A model generated the notes under the pieces. The model was not told the origin of the DNA and made no database searches. It saw only the letters and a program-made list of their open reading frames with translations. Made by a program: the position numbers and the translations under genes. From Nocardia lijiangensis NBRC 108240 (lineage in GTDB: Bacteria > Actinomycetota > Actinomycetes > Mycobacteriales > Mycobacteriaceae): a stretch of 64,000 bases of DNA. Positions 25,361 to 33,535 of the stretch are shown piece after piece (the first letter of the stretch is position 1; every line of letters begins with the position of its first letter). Location: assembly GCF_001613045.1 (NCBI RefSeq), contig NZ_BDBP01000024.1, positions 45,817 to 109,816 of the forward strand, in the 5' to 3' direction.

Positions 25361-25924
25361 ATGGCGCTACGAAACGCGGTGTTGGCCGCCCTGCTGGAGG
25401 GTGAGTCGTCCGGTTACGACCTTGCCAAGGGTTTCGATGCCTCGGTGGCCAACTTCTGGATGGCCACACCCCAGCAGCTCTACAAGGAACTCGAACGCAT
25501 GGCGGCCGACGGCCTCATCGAGACCCGGGTCGTGCAGCAGGAGCGTCGCCCCAACAAGCGGCTGCACGCCATCACCCCGGCCGGGCGGGCCGCGCTGCGC
25601 GAGTTCGTCGCCGAGCCCGCCAAGCCCACCGCCATCCGCGACGAGATGATGGTGAAGGTGCAAGGCATGGACGTCGAGGACGCCCCGGCCGTGCGCGCCA
25701 CGGTGGCCGACAAGCTGGCCTGGTCGCAGGCGAAACTGGAACGATACGAGCGGCTCCGCGCTCGACTGCTGGACGAACGCAGCGAACAGGCGTACCTCGC
25801 CGAGGCCGAACGCGTCGGCCCCTACCTCACGCTGCTGCGAGGAATCGCCTTCGAACAGGAGAACATTCGCTGGGCGGAGTTCGTGCTGTCGGTGATCGAT
25901 CGGCGGATCGCCGCGCACGTGTAG
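25361..25924 (+). CDS. PadR family transcriptional regulator
   Basis: This 187-residue regulator has a PadR winged helix: MALRNAVLAALLEGESSGYDLAKGFDA at the N-terminus, TPQQLYKELERMAADGLI as the recognition region, and NKRLHAITPAGRAALREF as the wing. A long dimerising C-terminal coiled coil (about residues 100-187; WSQAKLERYERLRARLL) places it with the AphA-like class. It diverges from the NTF2/FAD/ferredoxin-reductase operon, whose promoter holds a 14-bp perfect palindrome. The ligand is likely hydrophobic or phenolic by analogy. Confidence 0.9.
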   Translation: MALRNAVLAALLEGESSGYDLAKGFDASVANFWMATPQQLYKELERMAADGLIETRVVQQERRPNKRLHAITPAGRAALREFVAEPAKPTAIRDEMMVKVQGMDVEDAPAVRATVADKLAWSQAKLERYERLRARLLDERSEQAYLAEAERVGPYLTLLRGIAFEQENIRWAEFVLSVIDRRIAAHV

Positions 25925-26082
25925 CGCTCTTCCCGCAGCATCATCGGCAGCGTCGACCTGTCGTCGGAATCAGCCGCCGGCCGGTCGGCCAGCGCGGCAG
26001 GTCCACCGTGGCGGGGTCGAACACGGACGCGCTCAGCCCGATTCGGGCGCAGCCTCGGCGACCGCCCACCGCGTGACGGCTC

Positions 26083-27519
26083 CTATCCGGCTGCGGCAAT
26101 CGCGGCGACACGCTCCAGGGCCCGGTCGGCCGCATGCATCTCGTTCGCGTACAGCAAGCCGTAGGTGAAGCCGTTCTCGCCGGGCTCCGTACCCGCGGAT
26201 ACCGCAGTGCGCCACAGGAACTCGGACGACACTCGGCCGTCGTTGTAGTCGCCGAGCACGCGCTGCAACGTCTTGTAGTACGCGATCTTCGACTTCGCGC
26301 GTCCGGACTTGCGCACCGGTTTGTGTAGTTCGGCGGCGTAGCGGGCGCGTTTGGCGGCCTTGCGGGCGCGGTGGAATGACTCGGCTCGCTGGTTCTGCAG
26401 TGCGGTCGTGAGCCTTCGATCGGCTTTGAGCGCGGCTTTGTGTGCCCGTGTCACGAGGTCGCGACGGCGGATCCGTCCGCCGAACGGCGGCGCCGATCGC
26501 CATGCCTGCAGGGTCGCGAGCAGTTGCAGATAGCGGGGCGTATTCATGGCCTCGGCGAGTGCGTCGCGGCTCGGAAGTTGCCGCTCCAGCAGCGTCGTTT
26601 CGATTCGCGCCGCGACCGGGCCCAGAACGAGCTGGGGCGGTAGTTCCTTGATCCGGTCGGCTAGGCGGCGACGCTGGACGTCGCAATCGCGCACTTCGCC
26701 GAGCAGCCCGGCAAACCATTTCAGCTCGTTCTCGACGTCACCGACGGCGGGGCGGTCTAGCAACTTGCCGAATACGCGGAGTGTGCTGCGCAGTCGCCGC
26801 GCCGCGACACGGGTGTCGTGGATCGGATCCCGGCCTCGCCGTAGCTCCACGTCACCGGTGAAGATGAGATCGATCTGTGTGGTCATGTAATCGCGTATCG
26901 CGCGTTGTGCCGCGCGGTCGCTGCCGGCGGGTCCGGACCATTCGGGCAATGCACGAGACAGTTTGGAGGGATATTCCGCCGTCCGTGCGCCCGCCTCGGT
27001 GAGGCTGTCCACCAGCGCCGCCGGGACTTCGTCGGTCTGCGGGCCGAGCTCGATCTCGACCTCGCGCCACGCGAGGATATCCGCGGATTCGTCCGCCGGT
27101 GTCGCTCGAACGGTGTCGTCATCGATCTCGACGATCAGTTCATCGCCGGGGCCGAGAATGCGATGGCGGTTGCGCAGTGTGTGAATCTCCGTCACCGCGT
27201 GCAGTTGCTTTCCCAGGGAGACGCCGGTGACGACCGCGATGAGTTCGTCCGGCAAATTCTCCGACAGCGGGGCGAGCAATTCGAGGCGACCGCGCGCGTG
27301 CGGGACCTTCAGCTGCCAGCCGGATTCGTCCTCACCCTCACGGCGGCGCAATGTGACATTGTGCGCGAGCAGGTCGCGCTCGGCGGTATCGAAATAAGTG
27401 CTGGTCAGCTCGACCGAGGTTTCCTCGACCCGGCTGTCGGGCATGAAGTCGCCGAGCGCGGGAAGGGTGAAGACCTGGTCGACCTCCCATTTGCTTTCAC
27501 GTTCCAGTTGGTCCTTCAC
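26083..27519 (-). CDS. CYTH and CHAD domain-containing protein
   Basis: This 478-residue cytoplasmic protein joins two domains. The CYTH triphosphate-tunnel domain fills about residues 1-205 and starts with the ExExK motif (Glu6, Glu8, Lys10). The tunnel strands include STYFDTAERDLLAHNVTLRRREG and LKVPHARGR. The CHAD domain follows from about residue 215 with HDTRVAARRLRSTLRVF and SFHRARKAAKRARYAAEL, its conserved basic, polyphosphate-binding helices. CYTH domains hydrolyse triphosphates or make cAMP; CHAD domains bind polyphosphate. The fusion suggests a role in inorganic polyphosphate or phosphate storage. It is monocistronic. Confidence 0.93.
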   Translation of the reverse strand: MKDQLERESKWEVDQVFTLPALGDFMPDSRVEETSVELTSTYFDTAERDLLAHNVTLRRREGEDESGWQLKVPHARGRLELLAPLSENLPDELIAVVTGVSLGKQLHAVTEIHTLRNRHRILGPGDELIVEIDDDTVRATPADESADILAWREVEIELGPQTDEVPAALVDSLTEAGARTAEYPSKLSRALPEWSGPAGSDRAAQRAIRDYMTTQIDLIFTGDVELRRGRDPIHDTRVAARRLRSTLRVFGKLLDRPAVGDVENELKWFAGLLGEVRDCDVQRRRLADRIKELPPQLVLGPVAARIETTLLERQLPSRDALAEAMNTPRYLQLLATLQAWRSAPPFGGRIRRRDLVTRAHKAALKADRRLTTALQNQRAESFHRARKAAKRARYAAELHKPVRKSGRAKSKIAYYKTLQRVLGDYNDGRVSSEFLWRTAVSAGTEPGENGFTYGLLYANEMHAADRALERVAAIAAAG

Positions 27520-27592
27520 CCGTACAGCGTTCCCGGCCCACGGCAGGCGAAACGCGCAGCCGTTGGACGTGGTTACCAGGTAGCTGATAGCG

Positions 27593-27765
27593 GTGATTCA
27601 CGGCCGAATACGAAGTGGTGCGGGCGGCGTTCGCGGCGAACTTTCGCCGAGCAGGGCGATGTCGGCGCGGCGGTGTGCGTGTACCGGGACGGGCGGCCGG
27701 TCGTTGATCCGTGGAGCGGGCTCGCTGATCCGGAGACCGATCGGACCTGGGAGCGGGACACGATC
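27593..27765 (+). pseudogene. Remnant of a beta-lactamase-family serine hydrolase gene
   Basis: Three reading frames together reproduce the N-terminus of a class-C beta-lactamase/EstB-like hydrolase: VIHGR in one frame, EYEVVRAAFAANF in another, and AEQGDVGAAVCVYRDGRPVVDPW, then GLADPETDRTWERDT, in a third. The last change follows from one extra T near 27648. After ERDTI the family sequence (which would reach the STTK nucleophile) stops abruptly and unrelated sequence follows. The gene has lost its catalytic part and is dead. Confidence 0.7.
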
Positions 27766-27948
27766 CTCCGGTGGCTCGTATCCGAATTCGATTGGAAATC
27801 GGTGTGATTCACGTGGAACTCTGGTTGCACTCGATGCCGGGACGGGGAAAGCCGTCGCGCGACAGCGGATCTGCGTGGAGTGCAGAACGGCACCGCGTGT
27901 GCTTCGGCCCCGCTGCGCGCACAGAAGATCACTGGCACTGTGGATGCC

Positions 27949-28350
27949 ATGACCCTCGGTTCCGACACCAAGATCCTGTCCATCGGCCTGCATCCGAGCC
28001 ACATCGACTACAGCAAGCACGCAGGCTTGGACGAGGCCGAGCTCACCGCGCGCGTCGAGGCGGGGACGGCGATGCTGCGTGATTCGGGCTTCGACGTCGT
28101 GTCGTGCTCGCTTCCCGCCGATCCCGACGCGGCCGAAGAACTCCTCGAGGGCAGGCTGGCGGAGGCGACCTACGGGCTGGCGGTGATCGGCGGCGGCGTC
28201 CGGATGCTGCCGGAGCAGACCTTGCTTTTCGAGCGCGTCGTGAACGTGCTGACCGCGGCGGCACCCGGCATCAGGCTCTGCTTCAACACGTCCCCGGAAA
28301 CGACGGTCGACGCATTGCTGCGCTGGGTGCAGCCAGCGGGGCGCGGCTAG
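27949..28350 (+). CDS. Conserved hypothetical protein (TIM-like, unknown function)
   Basis: This 133-residue protein begins at ATG 27949 (MTLGSDTKILSIGLHPSHIDYSK). It contains ATYGLAVIGGGVRMLPEQTLLFERVVNVL, a Rossmann-like glycine turn between a strand and a helix, and ends in SPETTVDALLRWVQPAG. Similar small alpha/beta proteins occur in many actinobacteria and Proteobacteria without known function. Its stop overlaps the stop of the convergent permease gene (shared CTAG). Confidence 0.75.
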   Translation: MTLGSDTKILSIGLHPSHIDYSKHAGLDEAELTARVEAGTAMLRDSGFDVVSCSLPADPDAAEELLEGRLAEATYGLAVIGGGVRMLPEQTLLFERVVNVLTAAAPGIRLCFNTSPETTVDALLRWVQPAGRG

Positions 28351-29768
28351 CCTCCCGGGGTTACGGGAACGCGGGCCGCAGGCGCGGCGAATGTCGAATG
28401 CCTGCGTCCGTAGCCGAGGTACACCGCAACGCCGACCGCGACCCAGACCGCGAACCGCACCCAGGTCAGCTCGTCGAGGGTGAACGCCATCAGCGCGCAC
28501 CCGAGCAGCGCGAGGATCGGCACCAGCGGCACGAGCGGGGTCCGGAACGGGCGCTCACGGTTCGGCTCGAGCTTGCGCAGCACCAGCACCCCGACGCACA
28601 CCACCGCGAACGCCGAGAGCGCGCCGATGTTCACCAGCTCGACCACGATGTCGATGGGCAGCAGTCCGGCGATGGCGGCGCAGCCCACCCCGAGCACCAG
28701 CGTCAGCCGCACCGGCGTCGAGCGCTTGCCGGTGGCCGCCAGCCGGCGGGGGAGCAGACCGTCGCGGCACATCGCGAAGCTCAGCCGCACCTGGGCGTAG
28801 ACGATGAGCAGCAGGCCCTTGGTGAGCGCGATGACGGAGGCGACGATGATGACGGTGCCGATCCAGCCGATGTTCAGCGCGCCGAACGCGGTGGCAATCG
28901 GGGCGCCGTTGTTCAGGGTCGGGAACGGGACGACGCCGGTGAGCACGGCGCTGACGAGCGCGTAGAGCACGGTCGCGACGAGCACGGTGCCGATGATGGC
29001 GAAGGGCACGTCGCGCCGGGGGTTGCGTGCCTCCTCCGCGGAGGCGGCGACCACATCGAAGCCGAGGAAGGCGAAGAACGCGATCGCCGCGCCGCCGAGG
29101 ATGCCGCCCCAGCCGAACGGGGCGAACGGGACCCAGTTGCCCGGGTCGATGTGCGGTGCGCCGACGGCGATCACCAGCACCAGCACGCCGATGGTCACCG
29201 CGACGAGCGCCTTGGTGATGCGCGCGGTCAGCGTCACCTCGCCGACCAGCACGGCGACGATCGCGGCGATGATCAGCACCGCGGGCAGGTTCACCACACC
29301 CCCCTCGCCCGGGCCCGCGGTGATGGCGTGCGGGAGCGTGATGCCGAACATCGAGTCCAGTGCCGACACCGTGGTGCCGGACCAGCCGATCGCCACGGCC
29401 GCGCCCGCGATGACGAATTCCAGCAGCAGATTCCATCCGACCAGGAACGCGGGTCCTTCGCCGAGGGTGGCGTAGGTGTAGGTGTACGCGCTGCCCGAGA
29501 CCGGGACCATCGCGGCGAGTTCGCTGTAGCACAGCGCGACGAGCACGCAGACCAGTCCGGCCAGTACGAAGGACAGCACGATGGACGGGCCCGCCTTCTC
29601 CGCGGCCGCCACGCCGGTGATCACGAAGATGCCCGCTCCGACGATGGTGCCCACGCCCATGGCGGTCAGGTCGATCCGCCCGAGGCTGCGTTTGAGCGAG
29701 GTGTCCGCGCCGGACAGGCTCGCATCGGGCGTACGGCGGCGCCACCGTTGTTCAGCTGCGCTGGTCAT
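28347..29768 (-). CDS. APC-family amino acid permease
   Basis: This 473-residue inner-membrane transporter starts at ATG 29768. It has about twelve hydrophobic segments. The APC signature begins with GVGTIVGAGIFVITGVAA in helix 1 and SGSAYTYTYATLGE in helix 3, with FFAFLGFDVVAASAEEARNPRRDVP in helix 6 (the cationic-amino-acid transporter type). It would import an amino acid by cation symport or exchange. It is preceded by a strong terminator from the ssuD side, so it probably has its own promoter in the 40 bases between. Confidence 0.9.
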   Translation of the reverse strand: MTSAAEQRWRRRTPDASLSGADTSLKRSLGRIDLTAMGVGTIVGAGIFVITGVAAAEKAGPSIVLSFVLAGLVCVLVALCYSELAAMVPVSGSAYTYTYATLGEGPAFLVGWNLLLEFVIAGAAVAIGWSGTTVSALDSMFGITLPHAITAGPGEGGVVNLPAVLIIAAIVAVLVGEVTLTARITKALVAVTIGVLVLVIAVGAPHIDPGNWVPFAPFGWGGILGGAAIAFFAFLGFDVVAASAEEARNPRRDVPFAIIGTVLVATVLYALVSAVLTGVVPFPTLNNGAPIATAFGALNIGWIGTVIIVASVIALTKGLLLIVYAQVRLSFAMCRDGLLPRRLAATGKRSTPVRLTLVLGVGCAAIAGLLPIDIVVELVNIGALSAFAVVCVGVLVLRKLEPNRERPFRTPLVPLVPILALLGCALMAFTLDELTWVRFAVWVAVGVAVYLGYGRRHSTFAAPAARVPVTPGG

Positions 29769-29807
29769 CGACTTCCTCTCGGGGCCGCGGTTCACCCGCC
29801 CCAGAAA

Positions 29808-29865
29808 ACGAGATATGGATCCTCGGCTCCGCCTTCGTGGGCCCGAGCCGAGGATCCATTCTCGT
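29808..29865 (-). terminator. Rho-independent terminator after ssuD
   Basis: A 21-bp stem with one bulged base (arms ACGAGA-ATGGATCC... and ...GGATCCAT-TCTCGT), a 15-base loop and a TTTT run on the minus strand make this one of the strongest hairpins in the window. It lies about 80 bases after the ssuD stop and before the permease start, so it should end the ssuD transcript. Confidence 0.75.
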
Positions 29866-29943
29866 GGGTGCCGCGGCGCTGTCGATAACCGGGGGTTTGC
29901 AGTCGCTGCTTTCCCGCAGCGAGCGCACCCGGGCCGCGGGTGC

Positions 29944-31089
29944 TCAGCTGGACGACGAGGCCGCGAACGGAGTGCCGACGCGGACCGGCGCGTTGCGGTC
30001 CGGATGCCGCCACAGACCCTTGCGCTCCAGGATCGGCAGCACCCCCTCACCGAACCAGTACGCCTCCTCCAGGTGCGGGTAGCCGGAGAGGATGAAGTGG
30101 GTGATGCCGAGGCGCGAGTATTCGATCAACCGCTCGGCGACCTCCTCGTGCGAGCCGACGAGCGCAGTGCCCGCACCGCCGCGCACCAGTCCGACACCCG
30201 CCCACAGGTTCGGCGCGATCTCCAGCCGCTCGGTGCTGCCGCCGTGCAGCTCGAGCATCCGGCGCTGCCCCTCGGACTCGCTGCGGGCGAGGTTCGCTTG
30301 CACCCGTTCGATATCGGCGGGATCGATGCCCTGCAGCAGCCGCTCGGCCTCGGCCCATGCCTGTTCTGAGGTGTCGCGGCTGATGACGTGGACGCGCAGG
30401 CCGTAGTCGAGGACGCGGCCGTGGTCGACGGCGAGGCGGCGGATCCACTCCAGCTTCCTGCTCACCGCGAGCAGCGGCTCGCCCCAGGTGAGGTAGGTGT
30501 CGGCGTAGCGGGCGGCCACCGGCCCGGCGGCTTCCGACGAGCCGCCGAAGAACACCGGGGGAATCGGGTCGGGCCGGTTGCTCAGCAGCGCCTCGCGGAC
30601 CCGGATGTGCTCGCCCTCGAAGGTGACCGGCTCGGCCGAACGCCACAGCTCGCGCACGACGTGCAGGAATTCGCCGGTGCGGGCATAGCGCTGCTCCTTG
30701 TCCAGGAAATCGCCGTAGGCGTGCTGCTCGTGCGGTTCGCCTCCGGTCACCACGTTGAGCAGCAGCCGGCCGCGCGAGTGGCGCTGGAAGGTGCCCGCCA
30801 TCTGCGCGGCGAGGGTCGGGCTGACCAGGCCGGGCCGGAAGGCGACCAGGAACTTCAGCGTCTCGGTGGTCTCCACCAGCATCGCGGTGGTGAGCCAGGC
30901 GTCCTCGCACCAGGCGCCGGTCGGGGTCAGCACCGCCTCGAAGCCGTTGTCCTCGGCCGCGGCGCCGATCTGATTCAGGTAGCGCAGCGAGGCCGGGCGG
31001 TCGCCGGACATGAAGGTGCCGTGGCCGCCCGCGATCAGACCGCGCGAATCACCGTAGGTGGGCAGGAACCAGTGGAACGACAAACTCAT
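29944..31089 (-). CDS. ssuD: FMNH2-dependent alkanesulfonate monooxygenase
   Basis: This 381-residue luciferase-like enzyme matches SsuD closely: SFHWFLPTYGDSR at the start, TPTGAWCEDAW, FLVAFRPGLVSPTLAAQMAGTFQR, RLLLNVVTGGEPHEQHAYGDFLDKEQRYARTGEF, and SGYPHLEEAYWFGEGVLPIL near the C-terminus. It cleaves alkanesulfonates to sulfite and aldehyde with FMNH2 and oxygen, feeding sulfur metabolism. No ssuE reductase or ssuABC transporter is adjacent, so those parts must be encoded elsewhere. It diverges from the Baeyer-Villiger monooxygenase gene. Confidence 0.92.
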   Translation of the reverse strand: MSLSFHWFLPTYGDSRGLIAGGHGTFMSGDRPASLRYLNQIGAAAEDNGFEAVLTPTGAWCEDAWLTTAMLVETTETLKFLVAFRPGLVSPTLAAQMAGTFQRHSRGRLLLNVVTGGEPHEQHAYGDFLDKEQRYARTGEFLHVVRELWRSAEPVTFEGEHIRVREALLSNRPDPIPPVFFGGSSEAAGPVAARYADTYLTWGEPLLAVSRKLEWIRRLAVDHGRVLDYGLRVHVISRDTSEQAWAEAERLLQGIDPADIERVQANLARSESEGQRRMLELHGGSTERLEIAPNLWAGVGLVRGGAGTALVGSHEEVAERLIEYSRLGITHFILSGYPHLEEAYWFGEGVLPILERKGLWRHPDRNAPVRVGTPFAASSSS

Positions 31090-31307
31090 GCTTGCGTCAC
31101 TTCCTTCGGAGCGGGGGAGTCGTGGGCATGCCGCAGTGGTTCATCCTCCCGACGGCGCGTCCGAGGGTCACGGTTTGCGACCATCGTGGTTTTTATCGCC
31201 GATCGGCCGATTCGCGTTATAGACGTTACTTTGAATAACATGTACTATCGAACACCACGCCCGGACGACGCGGCCCGGGCGCGCGACCAGACGAAACGAG
31301 TACCTCA

Positions 31308-32807
31308 ATGACGCGGCATGTCGACGTACTGATCATCGGCGCTGGCCTGTCCGGAATCGGCATGGCCTGCCACCTCACCCGCGAGCAGACCGGACGCAGC
31401 TACGCGATCCTGGAGCGACGCAGCGCCATCGGCGGGACCTGGGATCTGTTCAAGTACCCGGGCATTCGCTCCGATTCGGACATGTACACCTTCGGCTATG
31501 GCTTCCGCCCGTGGCACGGCACGAAGGTGCTCGCCGACGGACCGCACATCCGCCAGTACATCGAGGAGACGGCCGCCGAGTACGGCGTCACCGAGCACAT
31601 CCGGTTCGGCCGCAAGGTGACCGTCGCGCGCTGGTCCAGCGAGACCGAACTGTGGACCGTGACCGCGATCGACGAGCAGACCGGCGCCACCGAGGAGTGG
31701 ACGAGCAACTTCCTGGTCGGCTGCACCGGCTACTACGACTACGACAACGGCTTCCGCCCCGAGTTCCCCGGCGAGGAGAACTTCCGCGGGCAGATCGTGC
31801 ACCCGCAGCACTGGCCCGAGGACCTGGACTACCGCGGCAAGCGCGTGGTCGTCATCGGCAGCGGCGCCACCGCGATCACGCTCATCCCCGCCATGAGCGA
31901 GGACGCCGCGCACGTGACCATGCTGCAGCGCTCGCCCACCTACATCACCGCGCTGCCCGCGAACGACCCGGTCGCGGTCGGCATGAAATCGGCCAAGGTG
32001 CCCGCCAAGCTGGCCTACCGGATCGGCCGCGCGCGCAATATCGCCTTGCAGCGCGCCAGTTTCCAGCTTTCCCGCACCAACCCGGCGGCGGCCAAGAAGC
32101 TGCTGCTCGCCGCGGTCCGGCTGCAGGTCGGCTCGGATCTGGACATGCGCCATTTCACGCCGAGCTACAACCCGTGGGACCAGCGCCTGTGCGTGGTGCC
32201 CAACGGCGACCTGTTCAAGGTGCTGCGCAGCGGCAAGGCCTCGATCGCCACCGATCGCATCGAGACCTTCACCGAGACCGGCATCCGGCTGGCCTCCGGC
32301 GAGGAGCTCGAGGCCGACATCGTCATCAGCGCGACCGGCCTGTCCGTGCAGATGCTCGGCGGCGCGTCGCTCGAGATCGACGGCGAGCCGGTGGTGACCC
32401 GCGACCGCGTGGTCTACAAGGGCGCCCTGCTCGACGGCGTGCCCAACGCCATGATGGTGCTCGGCTACACCAATGCCTCGTGGACGCTGAAGGCCGATCT
32501 GGCCGCCGAGTACTTCTGCCGCCTGCTCAACCACCTGAAGTCCAAGGGCCTCAGCAAGTTCGTCGCGGTGGCCGAGGAGGGCGACCGCGGGGCCGACTCG
32601 GTGATGGGCGGCGCGCTGACCTCGGGCTACATCAAGCGCGGCGACGCGGTGATGCCGCGCCAGGGCACCAACGGCCCGTGGCAGGTGATCAACAACTACT
32701 TCCGGGACCGCGCTCTGCTGCGCAAGGCGCCGCTCGAGGATGGTGTGCTGCACTTCAGCGGAGCCGCCGACCGGCCCACCGCAGTGCTCGAGAGCCGCAG
32801 CGCCTGA
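31308..32807 (+). CDS. Flavin-containing Baeyer-Villiger monooxygenase, EthA-like
   Basis: This 499-residue protein has two Rossmann motifs (GAGLSG at residues 11-16, GSGATA at 184-189) flanking the Baeyer-Villiger fingerprint FxGxxxHxxxW(P/D), here FRGQIVHPQHWP at 159-170. IGGTWDLFKYPGIRSDSDMYTFGY and NPWDQRLCVVPNGDLF resemble the EthA group of mycobacteria, which oxidises ketones to esters and activates thioamide prodrugs. It uses NADPH, FAD and oxygen. EthA itself is controlled by a divergent EthR TetR protein; here the divergent gene is ssuD and the nearby TetR gene is downstream and convergent. Confidence 0.9.
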   Translation: MTRHVDVLIIGAGLSGIGMACHLTREQTGRSYAILERRSAIGGTWDLFKYPGIRSDSDMYTFGYGFRPWHGTKVLADGPHIRQYIEETAAEYGVTEHIRFGRKVTVARWSSETELWTVTAIDEQTGATEEWTSNFLVGCTGYYDYDNGFRPEFPGEENFRGQIVHPQHWPEDLDYRGKRVVVIGSGATAITLIPAMSEDAAHVTMLQRSPTYITALPANDPVAVGMKSAKVPAKLAYRIGRARNIALQRASFQLSRTNPAAAKKLLLAAVRLQVGSDLDMRHFTPSYNPWDQRLCVVPNGDLFKVLRSGKASIATDRIETFTETGIRLASGEELEADIVISATGLSVQMLGGASLEIDGEPVVTRDRVVYKGALLDGVPNAMMVLGYTNASWTLKADLAAEYFCRLLNHLKSKGLSKFVAVAEEGDRGADSVMGGALTSGYIKRGDAVMPRQGTNGPWQVINNYFRDRALLRKAPLEDGVLHFSGAADRPTAVLESRSA

Positions 32808-32824
32808 TCCACCGCGACAGCGAT

Positions 32825-32856
32825 CTTCAGCCCGCCGGCAATTCGGCGGGCTGAAG
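32825..32856. terminator. Bidirectional hairpin terminator
   Basis: A perfect 13-bp inverted repeat (CTTCAGCCCGCCG / CGGCGGGCTGAAG) with a six-base loop lies between the convergent monooxygenase and TetR genes, 18 bases after the first stop and 6 bases from the second. It can end transcription from both sides. Confidence 0.75.
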
Positions 32857-32861
32857 TCGTT

Positions 32862-33494
32862 TCACGGGCGAACTCCCGTCATGCCGAGCAAGGTCTCGGC
32901 GATGGTGTAGACGCCGCGCAGATAGCCGTCCCACGCCGTCGCGTCCGCATCGCGACGTTCCAGTGCGCCGCGGGCCAGCGCATAGCCGATCGTCTCGGCG
33001 ACGACGCGCGGCTCGGCGACCGGTGAGATCGCCGCGGCCTGCCGTTGACGCTCGATCCACCGGGCGAAACGGCGGATCGGGCGTTCGGCGATCTCGGTCG
33101 CGAGCCCGGCGAGGGCCGGATCGATGACGCCGCGCTCATCGATCATCCACAGCAGCGGACCGGCGTCGCGGGCCGCGACCGCGAAGGCGTCGATGGTGGC
33201 GCGCAACGTCTTTCGTGGATCGTCGCCGATCAGACCTGGCTCCTGCGCGGCGAGGAAGCCGTCGCGCACCCGGACGGCCAGCGCGTGGAAGATCTCCTCT
33301 TTCGAGGCGAAGTACACGTACAGCGTGGCGCGGGCGACGCCCGCCTCCGCGGTGATGGCCGCGACGGTGGTCTCGGCGTAGCCGCGCGCGGTGAAGACCC
33401 GGGCGGCGGCGTCGAGCAGGTCACGGTGGCGGTCGGTGTGCGAGCGTTCGCGCGCCGCGCGGACCGACCAGGCGGAGGAGGTCACGAGACCCAT
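32862..33494 (-). CDS. TetR family transcriptional regulator of the acyl-CoA carboxylase gene
   Basis: This 210-residue regulator is taken to start at ATG 33494 (MGLVTSSAWSV); a longer form would run through the operator region. The helix-turn-helix is at about residues 22-68 (AARVFTARGYAETTVAAITAEAGVARATLYVYFASKEEIF). The C-terminal domain is alpha-helical and of unknown ligand; an acyl-CoA would suit the target. It diverges from the carboxylase gene at 33536, and a 22-bp near-palindrome lies in the 41 bases between them. Confidence 0.88.
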   Translation of the reverse strand: MGLVTSSAWSVRAARERSHTDRHRDLLDAAARVFTARGYAETTVAAITAEAGVARATLYVYFASKEEIFHALAVRVRDGFLAAQEPGLIGDDPRKTLRATIDAFAVAARDAGPLLWMIDERGVIDPALAGLATEIAERPIRRFARWIERQRQAAAISPVAEPRVVAETIGYALARGALERRDADATAWDGYLRGVYTIAETLLGMTGVRP

Positions 33495-33499
33495 GGTCA

Positions 33500-33521
33500 T
33501 TGACGTTGACGTCAATGTCAA
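33500..33521. promoter_or_regulatory. TetR operator between divergent regulator and carboxylase genes
   Basis: A 22-bp inverted repeat (TTGACGTTGACGTCAATGTCAA) with a GACGTC core and one mismatched position pair occupies the middle of the 41-base gap. It sits where both promoters must overlap, so one TetR dimer pair could shut both genes. The role is inferred. Confidence 0.7.
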
Positions 33522-33535
33522 CGACACTGGGCGGC

